The notes under the pieces: model-generated
What the model saw: only the letters and a program-made list of their open reading frames with translations
Told to the model about the DNA's origin: nothing
The model's database searches: none
Assembly: GCA_903900155.1 (NCBI GenBank)
Contig: CAIUMD010000046.1
Location: 24,938 to 88,937 of the forward strand
Length of the DNA: 64,000 nucleotides
Direction of reading: 5' to 3'
From: an uncultured Caulobacterales bacterium
GTDB lineage: Bacteria > Pseudomonadota > Alphaproteobacteria > Caulobacterales > Caulobacteraceae
Program-made: the position numbers and the translations under genes
Part shown: positions 50,508-63,044 of the stretch, one piece after another
How the letters are laid out: each line of letters begins with the position of its first letter
Numbering within the stretch: position 1 is the first letter of the stretch

Positions 50508-51524
50508 CTAGGCCCTGCGGCTGACGGCGAAGTCGGCCAGGTCTTCCAGCGCGCCGCGCCAGTCGTTGGCCGGGAAGATGCTCAGCGCCGCCTTGGCCTT
50601 GTCGGCATAGTCGGTGGCGAGATCCAGGGTGGCGTCCAGGGCGCCGGTGCCGATGATCAGCTCGCGGGCGCGGCGGAAATCGGCCTCGGTCTGCTCGCGG
50701 CGGCCGACGGCGCGTTCCCAGAACTCGGCTTCGCGGGGGCCGGAACGGGCGATGGCCAGCAGCAACGGCAGGGTGGCCTTGCCCTCGCGGAAGTCGTCGC
50801 CGGCGTTCTTGCCCAAGGCCTCGGTCGTGCCGCCGTAGTCCAGGGCGTCGTCGACCAGCTGGAAGGCCAGGCCCAGGTTCAGGCCATAGGCCTTGAGCGC
50901 GTCGGTCTTGTCCTTGTCGACGCCGGCCGACACCGCGCCGGCCTCGGAAGCGGCGGCGAACAGTTCGGCGGTCTTGGCCTGGATGATCTCCAGATAGACG
51001 GCCTGCGACAGGTTCAGGTCGTGGCTGCGCATCAGTTGCAGCACCTCGCCCTCGGCGATGACGCGGCTGGCGCGGGCCAGGATTTCCAGCGCCTTCATCG
51101 AGTTGGTCTCGACCATCAGTTCGAAGGCGCGGGCGAACAGGAAGTCGCCCACGAGCACGCTTTGCGCCGCGCCCCAGATCAGGTGCGCGGCGACCTTGCC
51201 GCGACGCAGCTGGCTGCCGTCGACCACGTCGTCATGCAGCAGGGTGGCGGTGTGGATGAACTCGACCGCCGAAGCCAGCTTCAGGCAGTGGTCGTTATCG
51301 GAACCGGCCAGACGGGCGGCGGCCACGGTCAGCAGCGGACGCAGGCGCTTGCCGCCGGCGGCGATCAGGTGCTCGGCCAGGGCCGGGATGATCGGCACGT
51401 CGCTCTGCATGCGGTCGGTGATCAGGGCGTTGACGCCCTTCATGTCGGCCTCGGCGAGGCGCACGAGACGATCCACCGAGCCCGTCTTCCGGGGGAGGGT
51501 CGCTGTCGCTGCGTCCAAAACCAT
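50508..51524 (-). CDS. Polyprenyl diphosphate synthase (octaprenyl-type)
   Basis: A 338-residue trans-prenyltransferase that lengthens an isoprenoid chain for ubiquinone side chains. The first Asp-rich motif is DDVVD (98-102) in LLHDDVVDGSQLRRGK, and the second is DDALD (225-229). The residues near the first motif (VEFIHTATLLHDD) lack bulky stops, which fits a long-chain product, as in IspB. GAAGGAGACG precedes ATG 51524; the longer frame (to 51617) is rejected. Chain length cannot be read from sequence. Confidence 0.9.
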   Translation of the reverse strand: MVLDAATATLPRKTGSVDRLVRLAEADMKGVNALITDRMQSDVPIIPALAEHLIAAGGKRLRPLLTVAAARLAGSDNDHCLKLASAVEFIHTATLLHDDVVDGSQLRRGKVAAHLIWGAAQSVLVGDFLFARAFELMVETNSMKALEILARASRVIAEGEVLQLMRSHDLNLSQAVYLEIIQAKTAELFAAASEAGAVSAGVDKDKTDALKAYGLNLGLAFQLVDDALDYGGTTEALGKNAGDDFREGKATLPLLLAIARSGPREAEFWERAVGRREQTEADFRRARELIIGTGALDATLDLATDYADKAKAALSIFPANDWRGALEDLADFAVSRRA

Positions 51525-51616
51525 CGTCTCCTTCGGCCGGCCCCCCACGAACCATTGCGAGGGACAATGGTGGCGGGATAGGTCACGGTCAAGGCGAGCA
51601 CAAGGCCTAGAAAGCA

Positions 51617-52360
51617 TTGGACGATACGGGCGTTACCGAGGATCGGGTTCTGGGAGGTCGTGTACGGCTGCGCCAGAAGCCAGACGGCTACAGGGCCGGC
51701 ATGGACGCGGCCCTGCTGGCGGCGGCCTGCGACGCCCTGCCCGGCCAGCGTGTGATCGAGGCCGGCTGCGGCGTCGGCGGCGCCCTGCTGGCCGCCGCGA
51801 CTCGCCGGCCGGGGGCGATCTTCCAGGGCGTGGAGCGCGATTCCGTCGCCGCCGGCCTGGCCGTCGAGAACGCCGCGCTGAACGAACTGGCGGACCGAGT
51901 CGCCATCGCCCAGGGCGATATCGAGGCCGGTTTCCGGGCCCTGGGCCTGCCGGTGTTCGACTCGGTGATGACCAATCCTCCGTTCTTCGACGATCCCCAG
52001 GCGTTGCGCGCCCCCGCCCCGGCCAAGAGCGGCGCCTGGATGGCCGACGGGGGCCTGACCGCCTGGACCGGCTTCTGCCTGAAGGCCGTGCGCGAGGGCG
52101 GGACCATCACCATCATCCACCGCGCCGATCGCCTGGCCGACATCCTGAGCGCCCTCGCCCCGAAGGCCGGCTCGTTCCGCATCCGCCCGGTCGCGCCCTT
52201 CGCCGACGCCCCGGCCAAGCGGGTGATCGTGCGGTCGATCAAGACCGGCAAGGCGCCACTTGTTCTGCTGCCGCCGCTGATTTTGCACGACCGCGAGGGC
52301 GGCAAGCACGCGGCGGCGGCCGAAGCGATTCTGCGCGGGGAAGCGGCGCTGGACTGGTGA
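51617..52360 (+). CDS. TrmN6-like tRNA/RNA N6-adenine methyltransferase
   Basis: A 247-residue Rossmann methyltransferase. Motif I is VIEAGCGVGG (about 45-54) for S-adenosylmethionine, and the amino-methyltransferase motif is MTNPPFFDD (NPPF). The family methylates A37 in tRNA1(Val); this homologue's exact substrate is inferred. The start is TTG 51617; no ATG is available before motif I, and the ribosome-binding site is weak. Divergent from the polyprenyl synthase, 92 bp apart. Confidence 0.8.
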   Translation: MDDTGVTEDRVLGGRVRLRQKPDGYRAGMDAALLAAACDALPGQRVIEAGCGVGGALLAAATRRPGAIFQGVERDSVAAGLAVENAALNELADRVAIAQGDIEAGFRALGLPVFDSVMTNPPFFDDPQALRAPAPAKSGAWMADGGLTAWTGFCLKAVREGGTITIIHRADRLADILSALAPKAGSFRIRPVAPFADAPAKRVIVRSIKTGKAPLVLLPPLILHDREGGKHAAAAEAILRGEAALDW

Positions 52361-52399
52361 TGCACGCCGGGCATGTGCCCGCCGCTTCACGCGGCAGGC

Positions 52400-52960
52400 C
52401 TACTCCGCGTACAGCGCCAGGGCCTGCAGACACAGTTCCAGCCCCGTCAGGTCCCGCAACGGGTCCTCGGTGACGATCACGAACAGTCGCCGCGCCTCGC
52501 CCCACAGCATGACCGTCTCGGGCAGGCCGTAGTCCTCGATCACGCAGCCGTCGCCGTCGCGCCAGATGCGGTTCTCGTCCAGGGTCGCGCCCAGGATGGC
52601 GTCGACGCGGGCGACGTACTCGACCTGCAGCTCGCTGGCGATGTTCACATAGGCGAAGGTCGGCTTGCCCAACCCCGCCAGCACGCCGGCCTCGAACACC
52701 GCGCCGGTGTCGGCGGATGGGCCACGGAAGGGCGTCAGGTTGATCACCGCCGCATCGGCCTGGCGCAATTGCGCCATGCGGCCGGCGTAGAATTGCCGGG
52801 CTTCCAACTCGTCGCTGCCTTCGCCCGGGGGCATGCGGGTCTGGATCAAGGGCTCGAGGCCGGCGTCCAGGCACAGGGCCCGCTGACGGGCCGCCTGGGC
52901 TTCGGAATCGGGGAGCCAGACCTCGGGGCCGGCCAGCCATAGGGAACGGACGGGACGCAT
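52400..52960 (-). CDS. Nucleoside 2-deoxyribosyltransferase
   Basis: A 186-residue enzyme that transfers 2-deoxyribose between nucleobases. LAGPEVWLPD, the catalytic region INLTPFRGPSADTGAVFEAGVLAGLGKP (in parts: INLTPFRGPSADTG and VFEAG) and FAYVNI are the family's conserved blocks, and the Glu in VFEAG is the likely nucleophile. It would salvage deoxyribonucleosides. Stand-alone, 39 bp from the convergent methyltransferase end. Confidence 0.88.
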   Translation of the reverse strand: MRPVRSLWLAGPEVWLPDSEAQAARQRALCLDAGLEPLIQTRMPPGEGSDELEARQFYAGRMAQLRQADAAVINLTPFRGPSADTGAVFEAGVLAGLGKPTFAYVNIASELQVEYVARVDAILGATLDENRIWRDGDGCVIEDYGLPETVMLWGEARRLFVIVTEDPLRDLTGLELCLQALALYAE

Positions 52961-53071
52961 GCGCCTTAGGTCTGGTTCCGAAGGCCCAGTGTCAATGCCC
53001 TAGCATTTTCAAGCGAAGTGGAGACCAGTTCGCGTGAAGAAAATGCGTGAAGGATCAAGGTTGGAGACTGA

Positions 53072-53881
53072 ATGAGATCGATCGCGCGAAGAACCCTGCT
53101 GGCCGGCGGCCTCGCCCTCGCCGCCACGCCTGGCTCGACGCCCGCCTGGGCCGCCCCGCCGCAGCCCTGGATAGCCTATGAGCGCCGCCTGCGCGGGCTG
53201 CTGGACGATCCGCCCGGCGGCGACTTCGATCCCGACTTCGAAGAGACCCTGCTGGACCTCAACAACCTCTTCCGCCGTCGCGAGGGCCCTGCCCCGCTGG
53301 TCTTCGACGCCGGCCTGACTCGCGCCGCCCGCGCCCACGCCGCCGACATGGCCGTCACCGACCTCTTCGACCACATCACGCGCGAGGGTTATTCCGCCGC
53401 CGGCCGCGTCGGCCTCTTGGCCCGCGACCTGGTCGGCGCGCCGGGCGAGAACATCGCCATGCGCCGCAACGCCGACGGCGCGGTGCGCCCCGACCAGATC
53501 ATGAACCAGTGGCGAACCAGCCCCGGCCATCGCGCCAATCTGCTGGCGCCGGGCTTCACCCATGTGGGCTACGGCGTCCTGCGCCAGGGGCCGCGCGTCA
53601 TCGCCGTCGGGGCCTATGCCGAGGTCGCCGCCCGCCTGCCCGGTCCCGCGCCGCTGCGCGTGCGTTCCACCGACGAGATCGCCCGCGCCCTGACCAACGC
53701 CGCCCCGACCATCCGCCAGTTCTCGGTCTCCGAACCGGGCGGCGAGGTGCTGACCACAACCTACGTCGAAGGCCGTCCGCCCAGCGTGCTGCAACCGGGC
53801 GCCTGGCAGCTGCGCCCGCACCTGTCGTCGGGCGAGCACCGCTACCAGGTGGCTTGGGGGCCGGTGTTCGTGCTGGGGTGA
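53072..53881 (+). CDS. CAP-domain (SCP/PR-1) secreted protein with Tat-like signal
   Basis: A 269-residue exported protein. The signal MRSIARRTLLAGGLALAATP contains a twin-arginine (RRTLL), suggesting Tat export. The CAP domain spans about 55-190: His in ARAHAADMA, FDHITREGYSAAGR, GENIAMR and SPGHRANLL and GYG. Such proteins bind lipids or peptides, and function is not predicted. The C-terminal 80 residues are a separate beta-rich region. A palindrome directly after the stop serves as its terminator. Confidence 0.85.
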   Translation: MRSIARRTLLAGGLALAATPGSTPAWAAPPQPWIAYERRLRGLLDDPPGGDFDPDFEETLLDLNNLFRRREGPAPLVFDAGLTRAARAHAADMAVTDLFDHITREGYSAAGRVGLLARDLVGAPGENIAMRRNADGAVRPDQIMNQWRTSPGHRANLLAPGFTHVGYGVLRQGPRVIAVGAYAEVAARLPGPAPLRVRSTDEIARALTNAAPTIRQFSVSEPGGEVLTTTYVEGRPPSVLQPGAWQLRPHLSSGEHRYQVAWGPVFVLG

Positions 53882-53885
53882 TCCT

Positions 53886-53993
53886 AAGCTGTCATCCCGA
53901 ACGCAGCGAAGCGAAGACCCGGGACCGCAACAGGCTCAGAGCTTCCGGCGGTCCCGGCTCAGCGCGCTGCGCGCTTGGCCGGGATGACAGCTT
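53886..53993. repeat. Palindrome acting as shared transcription end of CAP gene and yceI
   Basis: AAGCTGTCATCCCG (53886-53899) pairs with CGGGATGACAGCTT (53980-53993), with GACCCGGGACCG and CGGTCCCGGCTC inside. On the plus strand it is followed by TT-ATT, on the minus strand by A-GG, so it resembles a terminator for the CAP gene and also sits at the yceI 3' end. Related to the elements at 13101 and 39981. Confidence 0.75.
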
Positions 53994-54572
53994 TTATTGC
54001 GCCACCGCCAAAGTCTCGATCCGAATATTCACCGCATCGCCGATCATCCCGGCCGCGCTGGCGCTGCCGAAGGCCTTGCGGCTGATCTGGCCGGTGATGG
54101 TGAAGCCGGCCTGTTTCTTCTGGTTGTTGGGGGCCGTGCCGATCTTGTTCAGCTTGACGTCCAGCACGGCCGGCTGGGTCACGCCCATGATGGTCAGGTC
54201 GCCGGTGACCTTGGCCGTGGTGTCGCCGGTCTTTTCGACCTTGGTCGACTTGAAGGTCATGGTCGGGCTCTTGGCGGCGTTCAGCCAGCGCTCGCCCTTG
54301 AGGTGCTCGTCCCGGGTCGCATTGGCGGTCAGAAGGCTGTCGACGGTCACGGTCGCCTCGACGCGCGACTTCTCGGGTGCGGCCTCGTCCAGCCAGATCG
54401 TGCCTTCCGACTTGGCGAAGATGCCGATCACCGAGTTGAAGCCGAAGCGGTCGATGGTGAAGGTCGTCTCGGTGTGGGCCTCGTCCAGCTTGTAGGCGAC
54501 CTCGGCGGCGAAGGCGGGCGCGGCGGTCGTGATGGCGGTCGTGGCGATCAGGGCGGCGAGCAGGCGTTTCAT
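53994..54572 (-). CDS. YceI family periplasmic lipid-binding protein
   Basis: A 192-residue exported lipocalin-like protein. The signal peptide ends APAFA (residue 22). Y-K-LDEAHTETTFTIDRFG, NSVIGIFAKSEGTIWLDE and DGDLTIMGVTQPAVLDVKL-type strands are the YceI barrel blocks that bind isoprenoids. GGAGGGAAGCCCC precedes ATG 54572. It ends within 1 bp of the palindrome at 53886-53993. The ligand may be a polyprenol, but only homology supports this. Confidence 0.88.
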   Translation of the reverse strand: MKRLLAALIATTAITTAAPAFAAEVAYKLDEAHTETTFTIDRFGFNSVIGIFAKSEGTIWLDEAAPEKSRVEATVTVDSLLTANATRDEHLKGERWLNAAKSPTMTFKSTKVEKTGDTTAKVTGDLTIMGVTQPAVLDVKLNKIGTAPNNQKKQAGFTITGQISRKAFGSASAAGMIGDAVNIRIETLAVAQ

Positions 54573-54659
54573 GGGGCTTCCCTCCACGTCCCCAAGCGGG
54601 ACCGGACGCGACCTTCCCGCGTGGCCGGCGCCCGTGCAAGCGGGAAACGAAGCGCCTCG

Positions 54660-54750
54660 TCAGGCGACCAGTTCGGCCAGCAGCGCGTCGAAGCGCAGGT
54701 CCCAGCGACGGCTGGGTGGCCTCCGACAGGGCGGCACGCAAGGCCCAAAC
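54660..54750 (-). pseudogene. Possible 3' gene fragment, frameshifted
   Basis: Reading the minus strand towards a TGA at 54660-54662 gives RRWDLRFDALLAELVA, stop; a second frame just upstream gives FVWALRAALSEAT. Both have coding-like composition and could be joined by a frameshift near 54705-54712. Upstream is the ilvC terminator, with no gene body. The evidence is weak and chance is possible. Confidence 0.25.
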
Positions 54751-54751
54751 G

Positions 54752-54783
54752 AAAAGCCCCCGGCCTGAGTGGGCCGAGGGCTT
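54752..54783 (-). terminator. Rho-independent terminator of ilvC
   Basis: On the minus strand GAAGCCCTCGGCCC and the matching GGCCGGGGGCTTTTC form a strong stem with a short TCA-type loop; a T-run follows. It lies 27 bp after the ilvC stop codon. Confidence 0.85.
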
Positions 54784-54810
54784 CGCGGGATTACGCTTGG
54801 GTGCTGAAGC

Positions 54811-55920
<1,110 letters not shown>

Positions 55921-56037
55921 TCAAGCTCGAGCCGGAAGAACGTCGAAATGCCGAGCGCCTTCCGGCCACGTTTTAGGCGCTTGGCCGGAAGATCGCCATG
56001 GAGAACCCGATACGGAGCGCCGGAGCCCAAACGGAAA

Positions 56038-56065
56038 CGGGGCGGAGGATCGCTCCTCCGCCCCG
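56038..56065 (-). terminator. Hairpin terminator after the RcnB-like gene
   Basis: CGGGGCGGAGGA and TCCTCCGCCCCG form a perfect 12-bp stem with TCGC loop. The minus strand continues TTTCCGTTT, a poor but present T-rich tail. It lies 22 bp beyond the stop of the RcnB-like gene and would separate it from ilvC's upstream region. Confidence 0.6.
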
Positions 56066-56086
56066 TCCGATCTCCTGAAAGACCTG

Positions 56087-57091
56087 TTACCAGAAGAGGT
56101 TGTAGTAGACGCTCAGGACCTGACCGCTCCAGATGTCGACCAGGATGGCGTCGTCGCCGACCCGCACCCACTCGCAGCCGACCGGCGGCTGCGGTAGGCC
56201 GTAGCGCCAGGCGTCCAGATAGTACGAGCTGCCGTACCAGCCGCCCGGCAGGTAGTCGCCGAACGACCAGCTGCGGGCGTACCAGCCGCGCGGATAGCTG
56301 TACGACCCGATGCGATAGCGCTGGGGCGCCTGGAGGCGCGGACGGTAGCTGTAGCGGTCGTACTGCGGACGACCCCGGTCGCGATCGCGGAACTGGCCCT
56401 GGCCCGGACGACGGTCATTCCGGTCCCAGCCGCCGCGATTGTCGTTGCGGTCGCGGTCCCAGCCACCGGGACGGTTGTCATTGCGGTCGCCTCGATCCCA
56501 GCCGCCCCGGTCGGGGCCGCGCCCGTCGTTGCCGCGATTGTCGTTGCCGCGCCCGTCATTGCCGCGCCCGTCGTTGCCGCGATTGTCGTTGCGGTCCGGA
56601 CCCCGGTCATCGCCACGGTTCCAGCCGCCCGGACGTTGGTCGTTGCGGTTCCAGCCGCTGGCGCCGTTGTTCTGCGGCTGCTGCGGCTGAGCCTGGGGCT
56701 GCTGCGGCTGGGGCTGCGGACGATCGCCGCGGTTCCAGTCCGGACGGCCGCCGCGATCACCACGATCGCCCCAGTCACCCCGGTTGTCACCCCGGTTCCA
56801 GCCGCCGTTGTTCTGCTGCGGCTGGGGTTGAGGCTGGACCTGGGGACGTTCGCCGCCGCCACGGTTCCAGCCGCCGCCGCGATCACCGCCACGGTCGCCG
56901 CCGCCCTGCCAGCCGCCGCGGTCACCGCGCTCCATCCGGCCGCCGCCATCCCCGCGATCGCCACGCGGGCCGCCGTCGCGCTGTTCGCGCTGCGCCACCT
57001 GCTGGCCGACCACCGCGCCAGCGGCGCCGGCCTCGGCCGCCGCGCCGCCCAGCAACGAAAGCAGCACGGCGGTCGTGATCAGACGTTTCAT
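56087..57091 (-). CDS. RcnB-family exported protein with long Gly/Arg/Asn/Asp low-complexity region
   Basis: A 334-residue protein with a signal-like N terminus (MKRLITTAVLLSLLGGAAA). Residues about 35-250 consist of repeats such as GWNRGD, DNRGND and QPQPQQ; the C-terminal about 85 residues (YRIGSYSYPRGWYARSW, then GYDLPGGWY-type aromatics and a final SVYYNLFW) resemble RcnB/YcfR-like periplasmic domains. RcnB modulates Ni/Co homeostasis in E. coli, but no efflux gene is here. The repeat section is probably variable in length between strains. Confidence 0.7.
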   Translation of the reverse strand: MKRLITTAVLLSLLGGAAAEAGAAGAVVGQQVAQREQRDGGPRGDRGDGGGRMERGDRGGWQGGGDRGGDRGGGWNRGGGERPQVQPQPQPQQNNGGWNRGDNRGDWGDRGDRGGRPDWNRGDRPQPQPQQPQAQPQQPQNNGASGWNRNDQRPGGWNRGDDRGPDRNDNRGNDGRGNDGRGNDNRGNDGRGPDRGGWDRGDRNDNRPGGWDRDRNDNRGGWDRNDRRPGQGQFRDRDRGRPQYDRYSYRPRLQAPQRYRIGSYSYPRGWYARSWSFGDYLPGGWYGSSYYLDAWRYGLPQPPVGCEWVRVGDDAILVDIWSGQVLSVYYNLFW

Positions 57092-57196
57092 GTCTTGCTC
57101 CGAAGGGCCTTGAAGGCAGACCCAGGCTTGTCCCTTGATAGCAGTCTCGGACTCGCCGGATGAACCAGGCTTGAACGGCCTTCACGAGGGTTTGCG

Positions 57197-57757
57197 ATGA
57201 GCGCGCACTACAATGACGTCATCGGCTTCTGGCGCGAAGCCGGCGAGAAGAAATGGTTCGTCAAGGACCACGCCTTCGACGCCGCCATCGCGCTGAAGTT
57301 CGAGCAGACCCACTACCGCGCCTCGATGCGCCGCTATGACAGCTGGATGGCCACGGCCGAGGGGTCGATGGCGCTGATCATCCTGCTGGATCAGTTCCCC
57401 CGCAACATGTACCGCAACACCCCGCACGCCTTCGCCACCGACCCGCTGGCGCGGATGTTCGCCCGCGAGGCCATCGCCGCCGGCCACGACACCGACCCGG
57501 CCATCGAGGACGACCTGCGGCCGTTCTACTACCTGCCGTTCGAGCACTCGGAGTCGCTGGTCGACCAGGAGTTCAGCGTCGAGCTGTTCGCCGCCCTCCA
57601 GGCCGACACCGGCGACGAGGAGTCGATGAAGTACGCCCTCATCCATCGCGATATCATCGCCCGGTTTGGTCGCTTCCCCCATCGAAATGCGGGTCTTGGT
57701 CGCATGACCACCGACGCCGAGCGCGAATTCCTCGACGAGGGGGGCTTTTCTGGATAG
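57197..57757 (+). CDS. DUF924 family protein
   Basis: A 186-residue helical protein. [22 protein letters not shown] at the N terminus, [28 protein letters not shown] in the centre (read in parts) and [14 protein letters not shown] are the DUF924 landmarks. No catalytic motif is established for the family; it is related to tetratricopeptide-like folds. A short G-rich palindrome follows its stop. Confidence 0.85.
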   Translation: MSAHYNDVIGFWREAGEKKWFVKDHAFDAAIALKFEQTHYRASMRRYDSWMATAEGSMALIILLDQFPRNMYRNTPHAFATDPLARMFAREAIAAGHDTDPAIEDDLRPFYYLPFEHSESLVDQEFSVELFAALQADTGDEESMKYALIHRDIIARFGRFPHRNAGLGRMTTDAEREFLDEGGFSG

Positions 57758-57763
57758 CCGCCC

Positions 57764-57780
57764 TCCCTGCAAGGGGGAGG
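57764..57780. repeat. Short palindrome CCCTCC..GGAGGG
   Basis: CCCTCC-CTGCA-AGGGGGAGGG type dyad in the gap between the DUF924 gene and thyA. It is a shortened relative of the CTCCCCC repeat family, or a small terminator for the DUF924 gene. Confidence 0.45.
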
Positions 57781-57834
57781 GAAAACGATCGTGTCGCACT
57801 GGCGAGCGACTCGATTCGACGGCATTTTAGAACG

Positions 57835-58674
57835 ATGACCACCGCCGTCCTCGCCCCCGCCAAAGCCGCCGCCGACCACCCCGAGCGGCAGTATCTGGCG
57901 CTGCTCGCCGACATCCTCGAGAACGGCGTGCAGCGCGGCGACCGCACGGGCACGGGCACGCTGGGCGTCTTCGGCCGGCAGATCCGCTTTGACCTGGCCA
58001 AGGGCTTCCCCGTCCTGACAACCAAGAAGCTGCACCTGCGCTCGATCTTCATCGAGCTGCTGTGGTTCCTGAAGGGCGACACCAACATCGCCTATCTCAA
58101 GAACAACGGCGTGCGCATCTGGGACGAGTGGGCCGACGAGAACGGCGACCTGGGTCCCGTCTACGGCAAGCAGTGGCGCTCGTGGGCCACGCCCGACGGC
58201 CGCGTGATCGACCAGATCAGCAATCTCGTCGAGAACCTGAAGACCAATCCCAACAGCCGCCGCCACATCGTCACGGCCTGGAACCCGGCCGATGTCGACG
58301 ACATGGCCCTGCCGCCCTGCCACTGCCTGTTCCAGTTCTTCGTGGCGGATGGAAAGCTCAGCTGCCAGCTCTACCAGCGCAGCGCCGACGTGTTCCTAGG
58401 GGTGCCGTTCAACATCGCGTCCTACGCCCTGCTGACCCTGATGATCGCCAAGGTCGTGGGCTTGGAGCCGGGCGAGTTCGTCCACACCTTCGGCGACGCG
58501 CACCTGTATCTGAACCACCTGGACCAGGCCCGCGAGCAGCTGACCCGCGAACCGTTCGACTTCCCGACGCTGAAGATCGCCGACAAGCGCGACCTGTTCG
58601 CCTTTGACGACGAGGACTTCACGCTGAAGGGCTACCAGGCCCATCCGCACATCAAGGCCGAGGTCTCGGTTTGA
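57835..58674 (+). CDS. thyA: Thymidylate synthase ThyA
   Basis: A 279-residue enzyme that methylates dUMP to dTMP with methylene-tetrahydrofolate. Family features: [11 protein letters not shown] near 37-47, [17 protein letters not shown], the catalytic Cys in [12 protein letters not shown] (about 162), and [22 protein letters not shown]. Its stop overlaps folA (TTGA), pairing the folate-oxidising step with folate reduction. The start ATG 57835 has only a weak ribosome-binding site. An extra 20 residues at the N terminus are Ala/Lys-rich. Confidence 0.95.
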   Translation: MTTAVLAPAKAAADHPERQYLALLADILENGVQRGDRTGTGTLGVFGRQIRFDLAKGFPVLTTKKLHLRSIFIELLWFLKGDTNIAYLKNNGVRIWDEWADENGDLGPVYGKQWRSWATPDGRVIDQISNLVENLKTNPNSRRHIVTAWNPADVDDMALPPCHCLFQFFVADGKLSCQLYQRSADVFLGVPFNIASYALLTLMIAKVVGLEPGEFVHTFGDAHLYLNHLDQAREQLTREPFDFPTLKIADKRDLFAFDDEDFTLKGYQAHPHIKAEVSV

Positions 58675-59180
58675 TCGGTCTCTCGATTGTCGTCGCCCGC
58701 GCCGCCAACGGGGTCATCGGTCGCGACGGCGACCTGCCCTGGCGGCTGAAGTCGGACCTGGCCCTGTTCAAGGCCAACACCCTGTTCAAGCCCATCATCA
58801 TGGGCCGCAAGACCTGGGACAGCCTGCCGCGCAAGCCGCTGCCCGGCCGCACCAACATCGTGCTGTCGCGCGACCAGAGCTTCGAGCCGCAGGGCGCGAT
58901 CCCCTGCGAGACCTGGATGGAGGCGGTGCAGATCGCCAAGGAACAGGCGTCCGACGACGGCGCCGAGGAGGTCTGCGTGATCGGCGGCCGGGCGCTGTTC
59001 GAGCTGGCCCTGCCCAAGGCCAGGTGCCTGTACCTGACCGAGGTCGCCGCGCAGGTCGAGGGCGACGTGCGTTTCCCCGACTTCGACGAAAGCGCCTGGA
59101 CCGAGGTCCGGCGCGAGGAGCACCCCGCGGGCGAAGGCGACGATCACGCCTTCACCTTCCGGGTGCTGGAGCGACGCTGA
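58671..59180 (+). CDS. folA: Dihydrofolate reductase
   Basis: A 169-residue NADPH enzyme that regenerates tetrahydrofolate after Thy[35 protein letters not shown] and VCVIGG are the cofactor and substrate blocks. The start is TTG 58671, which overlaps the thyA TGA by 3 bp, indicating translational coupling. It is a trimethoprim target-type chromosomal DHFR by sequence, and no other resistance feature is present. Confidence 0.93.
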   Translation: MIGLSIVVARAANGVIGRDGDLPWRLKSDLALFKANTLFKPIIMGRKTWDSLPRKPLPGRTNIVLSRDQSFEPQGAIPCETWMEAVQIAKEQASDDGAEEVCVIGGRALFELALPKARCLYLTEVAAQVEGDVRFPDFDESAWTEVRREEHPAGEGDDHAFTFRVLERR

Positions 59181-59198
59181 GGCGTCAGCCGCGCCCCG

Positions 59199-59690
59199 TC
59201 ATGACTTCCAGGGCCACTTGATCCCTCGCTTGCGCGGGGCCGGACGCTCCTGAGGCGCCGGCGCGCTTTCAGGCGCGGCTTCCGCCGCCGTCTGGGGCTT
59301 CTTCTCCAGATTGGCCAGCTTGCGCGTCTTCAGGACCTTGCCCGTGCAGGCCTGGAAGACGACCTCGACCTCGCCGCCCTTGCCGACCTGCGGCATCGCG
59401 TACTTGGCCGGGCCGATCCGCTGGGCGGTGACCGTGGTGTCGCCCTTGTCGGTCTTGCCCCAGGCGATGCGCACATGGCTGGCGGTGCCGCCGAAGCGAT
59501 TCTGGAGGTCGCGGTCGAAGGCCTTGTGGACCGCCGCGTCGACGACCGGCCGCCACTGCTCTGTCTTCATCGCCGGGCAGCTGGGGCGCGTCGGCATCGC
59601 CGGAGATTTGGACCACGGCATGGCGGGCGCGGCCGCGCATCCCGCCAGCATCAAACCCGCCGCCGCGACCGCCATCACAGATACCCGCAT
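59199..59690 (-). CDS. Predicted lipoprotein
   Basis: A 163-residue protein. The start at ATG 59690 exposes a lipobox (MRVSVMAVAAAGLMLAGC, Cys18). The mature part includes QWRPVVDAAVHKAF and strands near GDTTVTAQRIG; two further cysteines lie in PSCPAMKT and QACTGK. The tail is Pro/Ala and Arg/Lys-rich. The role is unknown; possibly outer-membrane anchored. The longer frame to 59840 lacks the signal and is rejected. It diverges from the hybrid kinase. Confidence 0.7.
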   Translation of the reverse strand: MRVSVMAVAAAGLMLAGCAAAPAMPWSKSPAMPTRPSCPAMKTEQWRPVVDAAVHKAFDRDLQNRFGGTASHVRIAWGKTDKGDTTVTAQRIGPAKYAMPQVGKGGEVEVVFQACTGKVLKTRKLANLEKKPQTAAEAAPESAPAPQERPAPRKRGIKWPWKS

Positions 59691-59840
59691 ACCCAAGAAT
59701 CCCTTGTCCGTATTTCGCCCCACGCTCACCGCGAAATCGTGGCCGGCGCAAGGCCTGACGCGCGCGGACCCGCGCCAATTTGACGCACCCGGCTTAGGCC
59801 TATCGCAGGGCTTTGCCGCGCATCCTGACGGTCCCGACAA

Positions 59841-61973
<2,133 letters not shown>

Positions 61974-62132
61974 ATGGCCGCGCACTGGTCGACGGCGGCG
62001 TCGAGATGGTCGACCAGGCAGTTGCGATAGCGCCGGGCGGCGTCACGGATGGCCGAACGGAACCCTCGCCAGGTTCAAACAGGCGTTTATAGTCATCCCC
62101 AACGCCCAGCAGAGGCGCGAGGGAGAAACGCG

Positions 62133-63044
62133 ATGGACATCCAGCTGGTCGCCGACGGCCTGCAATTCCCCGAAGGTCCCGTGGCCATGGCCGACGGTTC
62201 GGTGATCCTCACCGAGATCCAGGGCCAGCGCCTGACGCGGGTCTGGCCCGACGGCCGCAAGGAGACGGTTGTCGAGACCGGCGGCGGCCCCAACGGCGCG
62301 GCGATCGGTCCGGACGGCGCGATCTACGTCACCAACAATGGCGCCAGCTTCCAGTTCTTCGAGGCCAACGGCCTGAACATCCCCGGCCCTACCCCGCCCT
62401 CGCACACCGGCGGTTCTATCCAGCGGGTGGACCTGAAGACCGGCGCGATCACCACGCTCTACACCGAGTGCGACGGCAAGACGCTGGTCGGCCCCAATGA
62501 CCTGATCTTCGACAAGCAGGGCGGCTTCTGGTTCACCGACCACGGCTGCTCGACGCCCGAGGGCCGCAAGTACGGCGCGCTGTACTACGCCCTGGCCGAC
62601 GGCTCGAAGATCGTTCGCTGGCGCGATCACTTCGTCTCGCCCAACGGCGTGGGCCTCTCGCCCGACGAGAAGACCGTCTACATGGCCGACACCATGCTGG
62701 GGCGGCTGTGGTCGTTCGAGGTGGCCTCGCCCGGCGTGCTGGCCGATCCCGCGCCGCTACAGCCCGGCAACGTCGTCTGCAACCTGCCGGGCTACCAGCT
62801 GCTGGACAGCCTGGCGGTCGAGGCCGGCGGCAAGGTCTGCGTGGCGACCATCATCAATGGCGGCGTCACCGCCTTCGACCCGGACGGCTCGACCGAGCAC
62901 TACGCCTTCCCGGACGTGATCGTGACCAATATCTGCTTTGGCGGCGACGACATGCGCGACGCCTGGATCACGGCCTCGGGCGCCGGGAAACTCTACAAGG
63001 CGCGGTGGCCCAGACCGGGCTTGAAGCTCAATTTCAACGCCTGA
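62133..63044 (+). CDS. SMP-30/gluconolactonase-like protein
   Basis: A 303-residue six-bladed beta-propeller lactonase family protein. The metal-binding residues are in FPEGPVAM (Glu), GPNGAAIG, VGPNDLIFD (Asn), and SPNGVGLSPDEKTVYMADT (Asn, Asp). Members hydrolyse sugar lactones; the substrate is unknown. GAGGGAGAAA lies before ATG 62133, so the longer frame from 62049 is rejected. No signal peptide, so cytoplasmic. Confidence 0.85.
   Translation: MDIQLVADGLQFPEGPVAMADGSVILTEIQGQRLTRVWPDGRKETVVETGGGPNGAAIGPDGAIYVTNNGASFQFFEANGLNIPGPTPPSHTGGSIQRVDLKTGAITTLYTECDGKTLVGPNDLIFDKQGGFWFTDHGCSTPEGRKYGALYYALADGSKIVRWRDHFVSPNGVGLSPDEKTVYMADTMLGRLWSFEVASPGVLADPAPLQPGNVVCNLPGYQLLDSLAVEAGGKVCVATIINGGVTAFDPDGSTEHYAFPDVIVTNICFGGDDMRDAWITASGAGKLYKARWPRPGLKLNFNA

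Noticed and set aside
62043..62630. Minus-strand reading frame of 195 codons opposite the SMP-30 gene
   Set aside because: Antisense shadow of a well-supported beta-propeller gene with correct ribosome-binding site on the plus strand.
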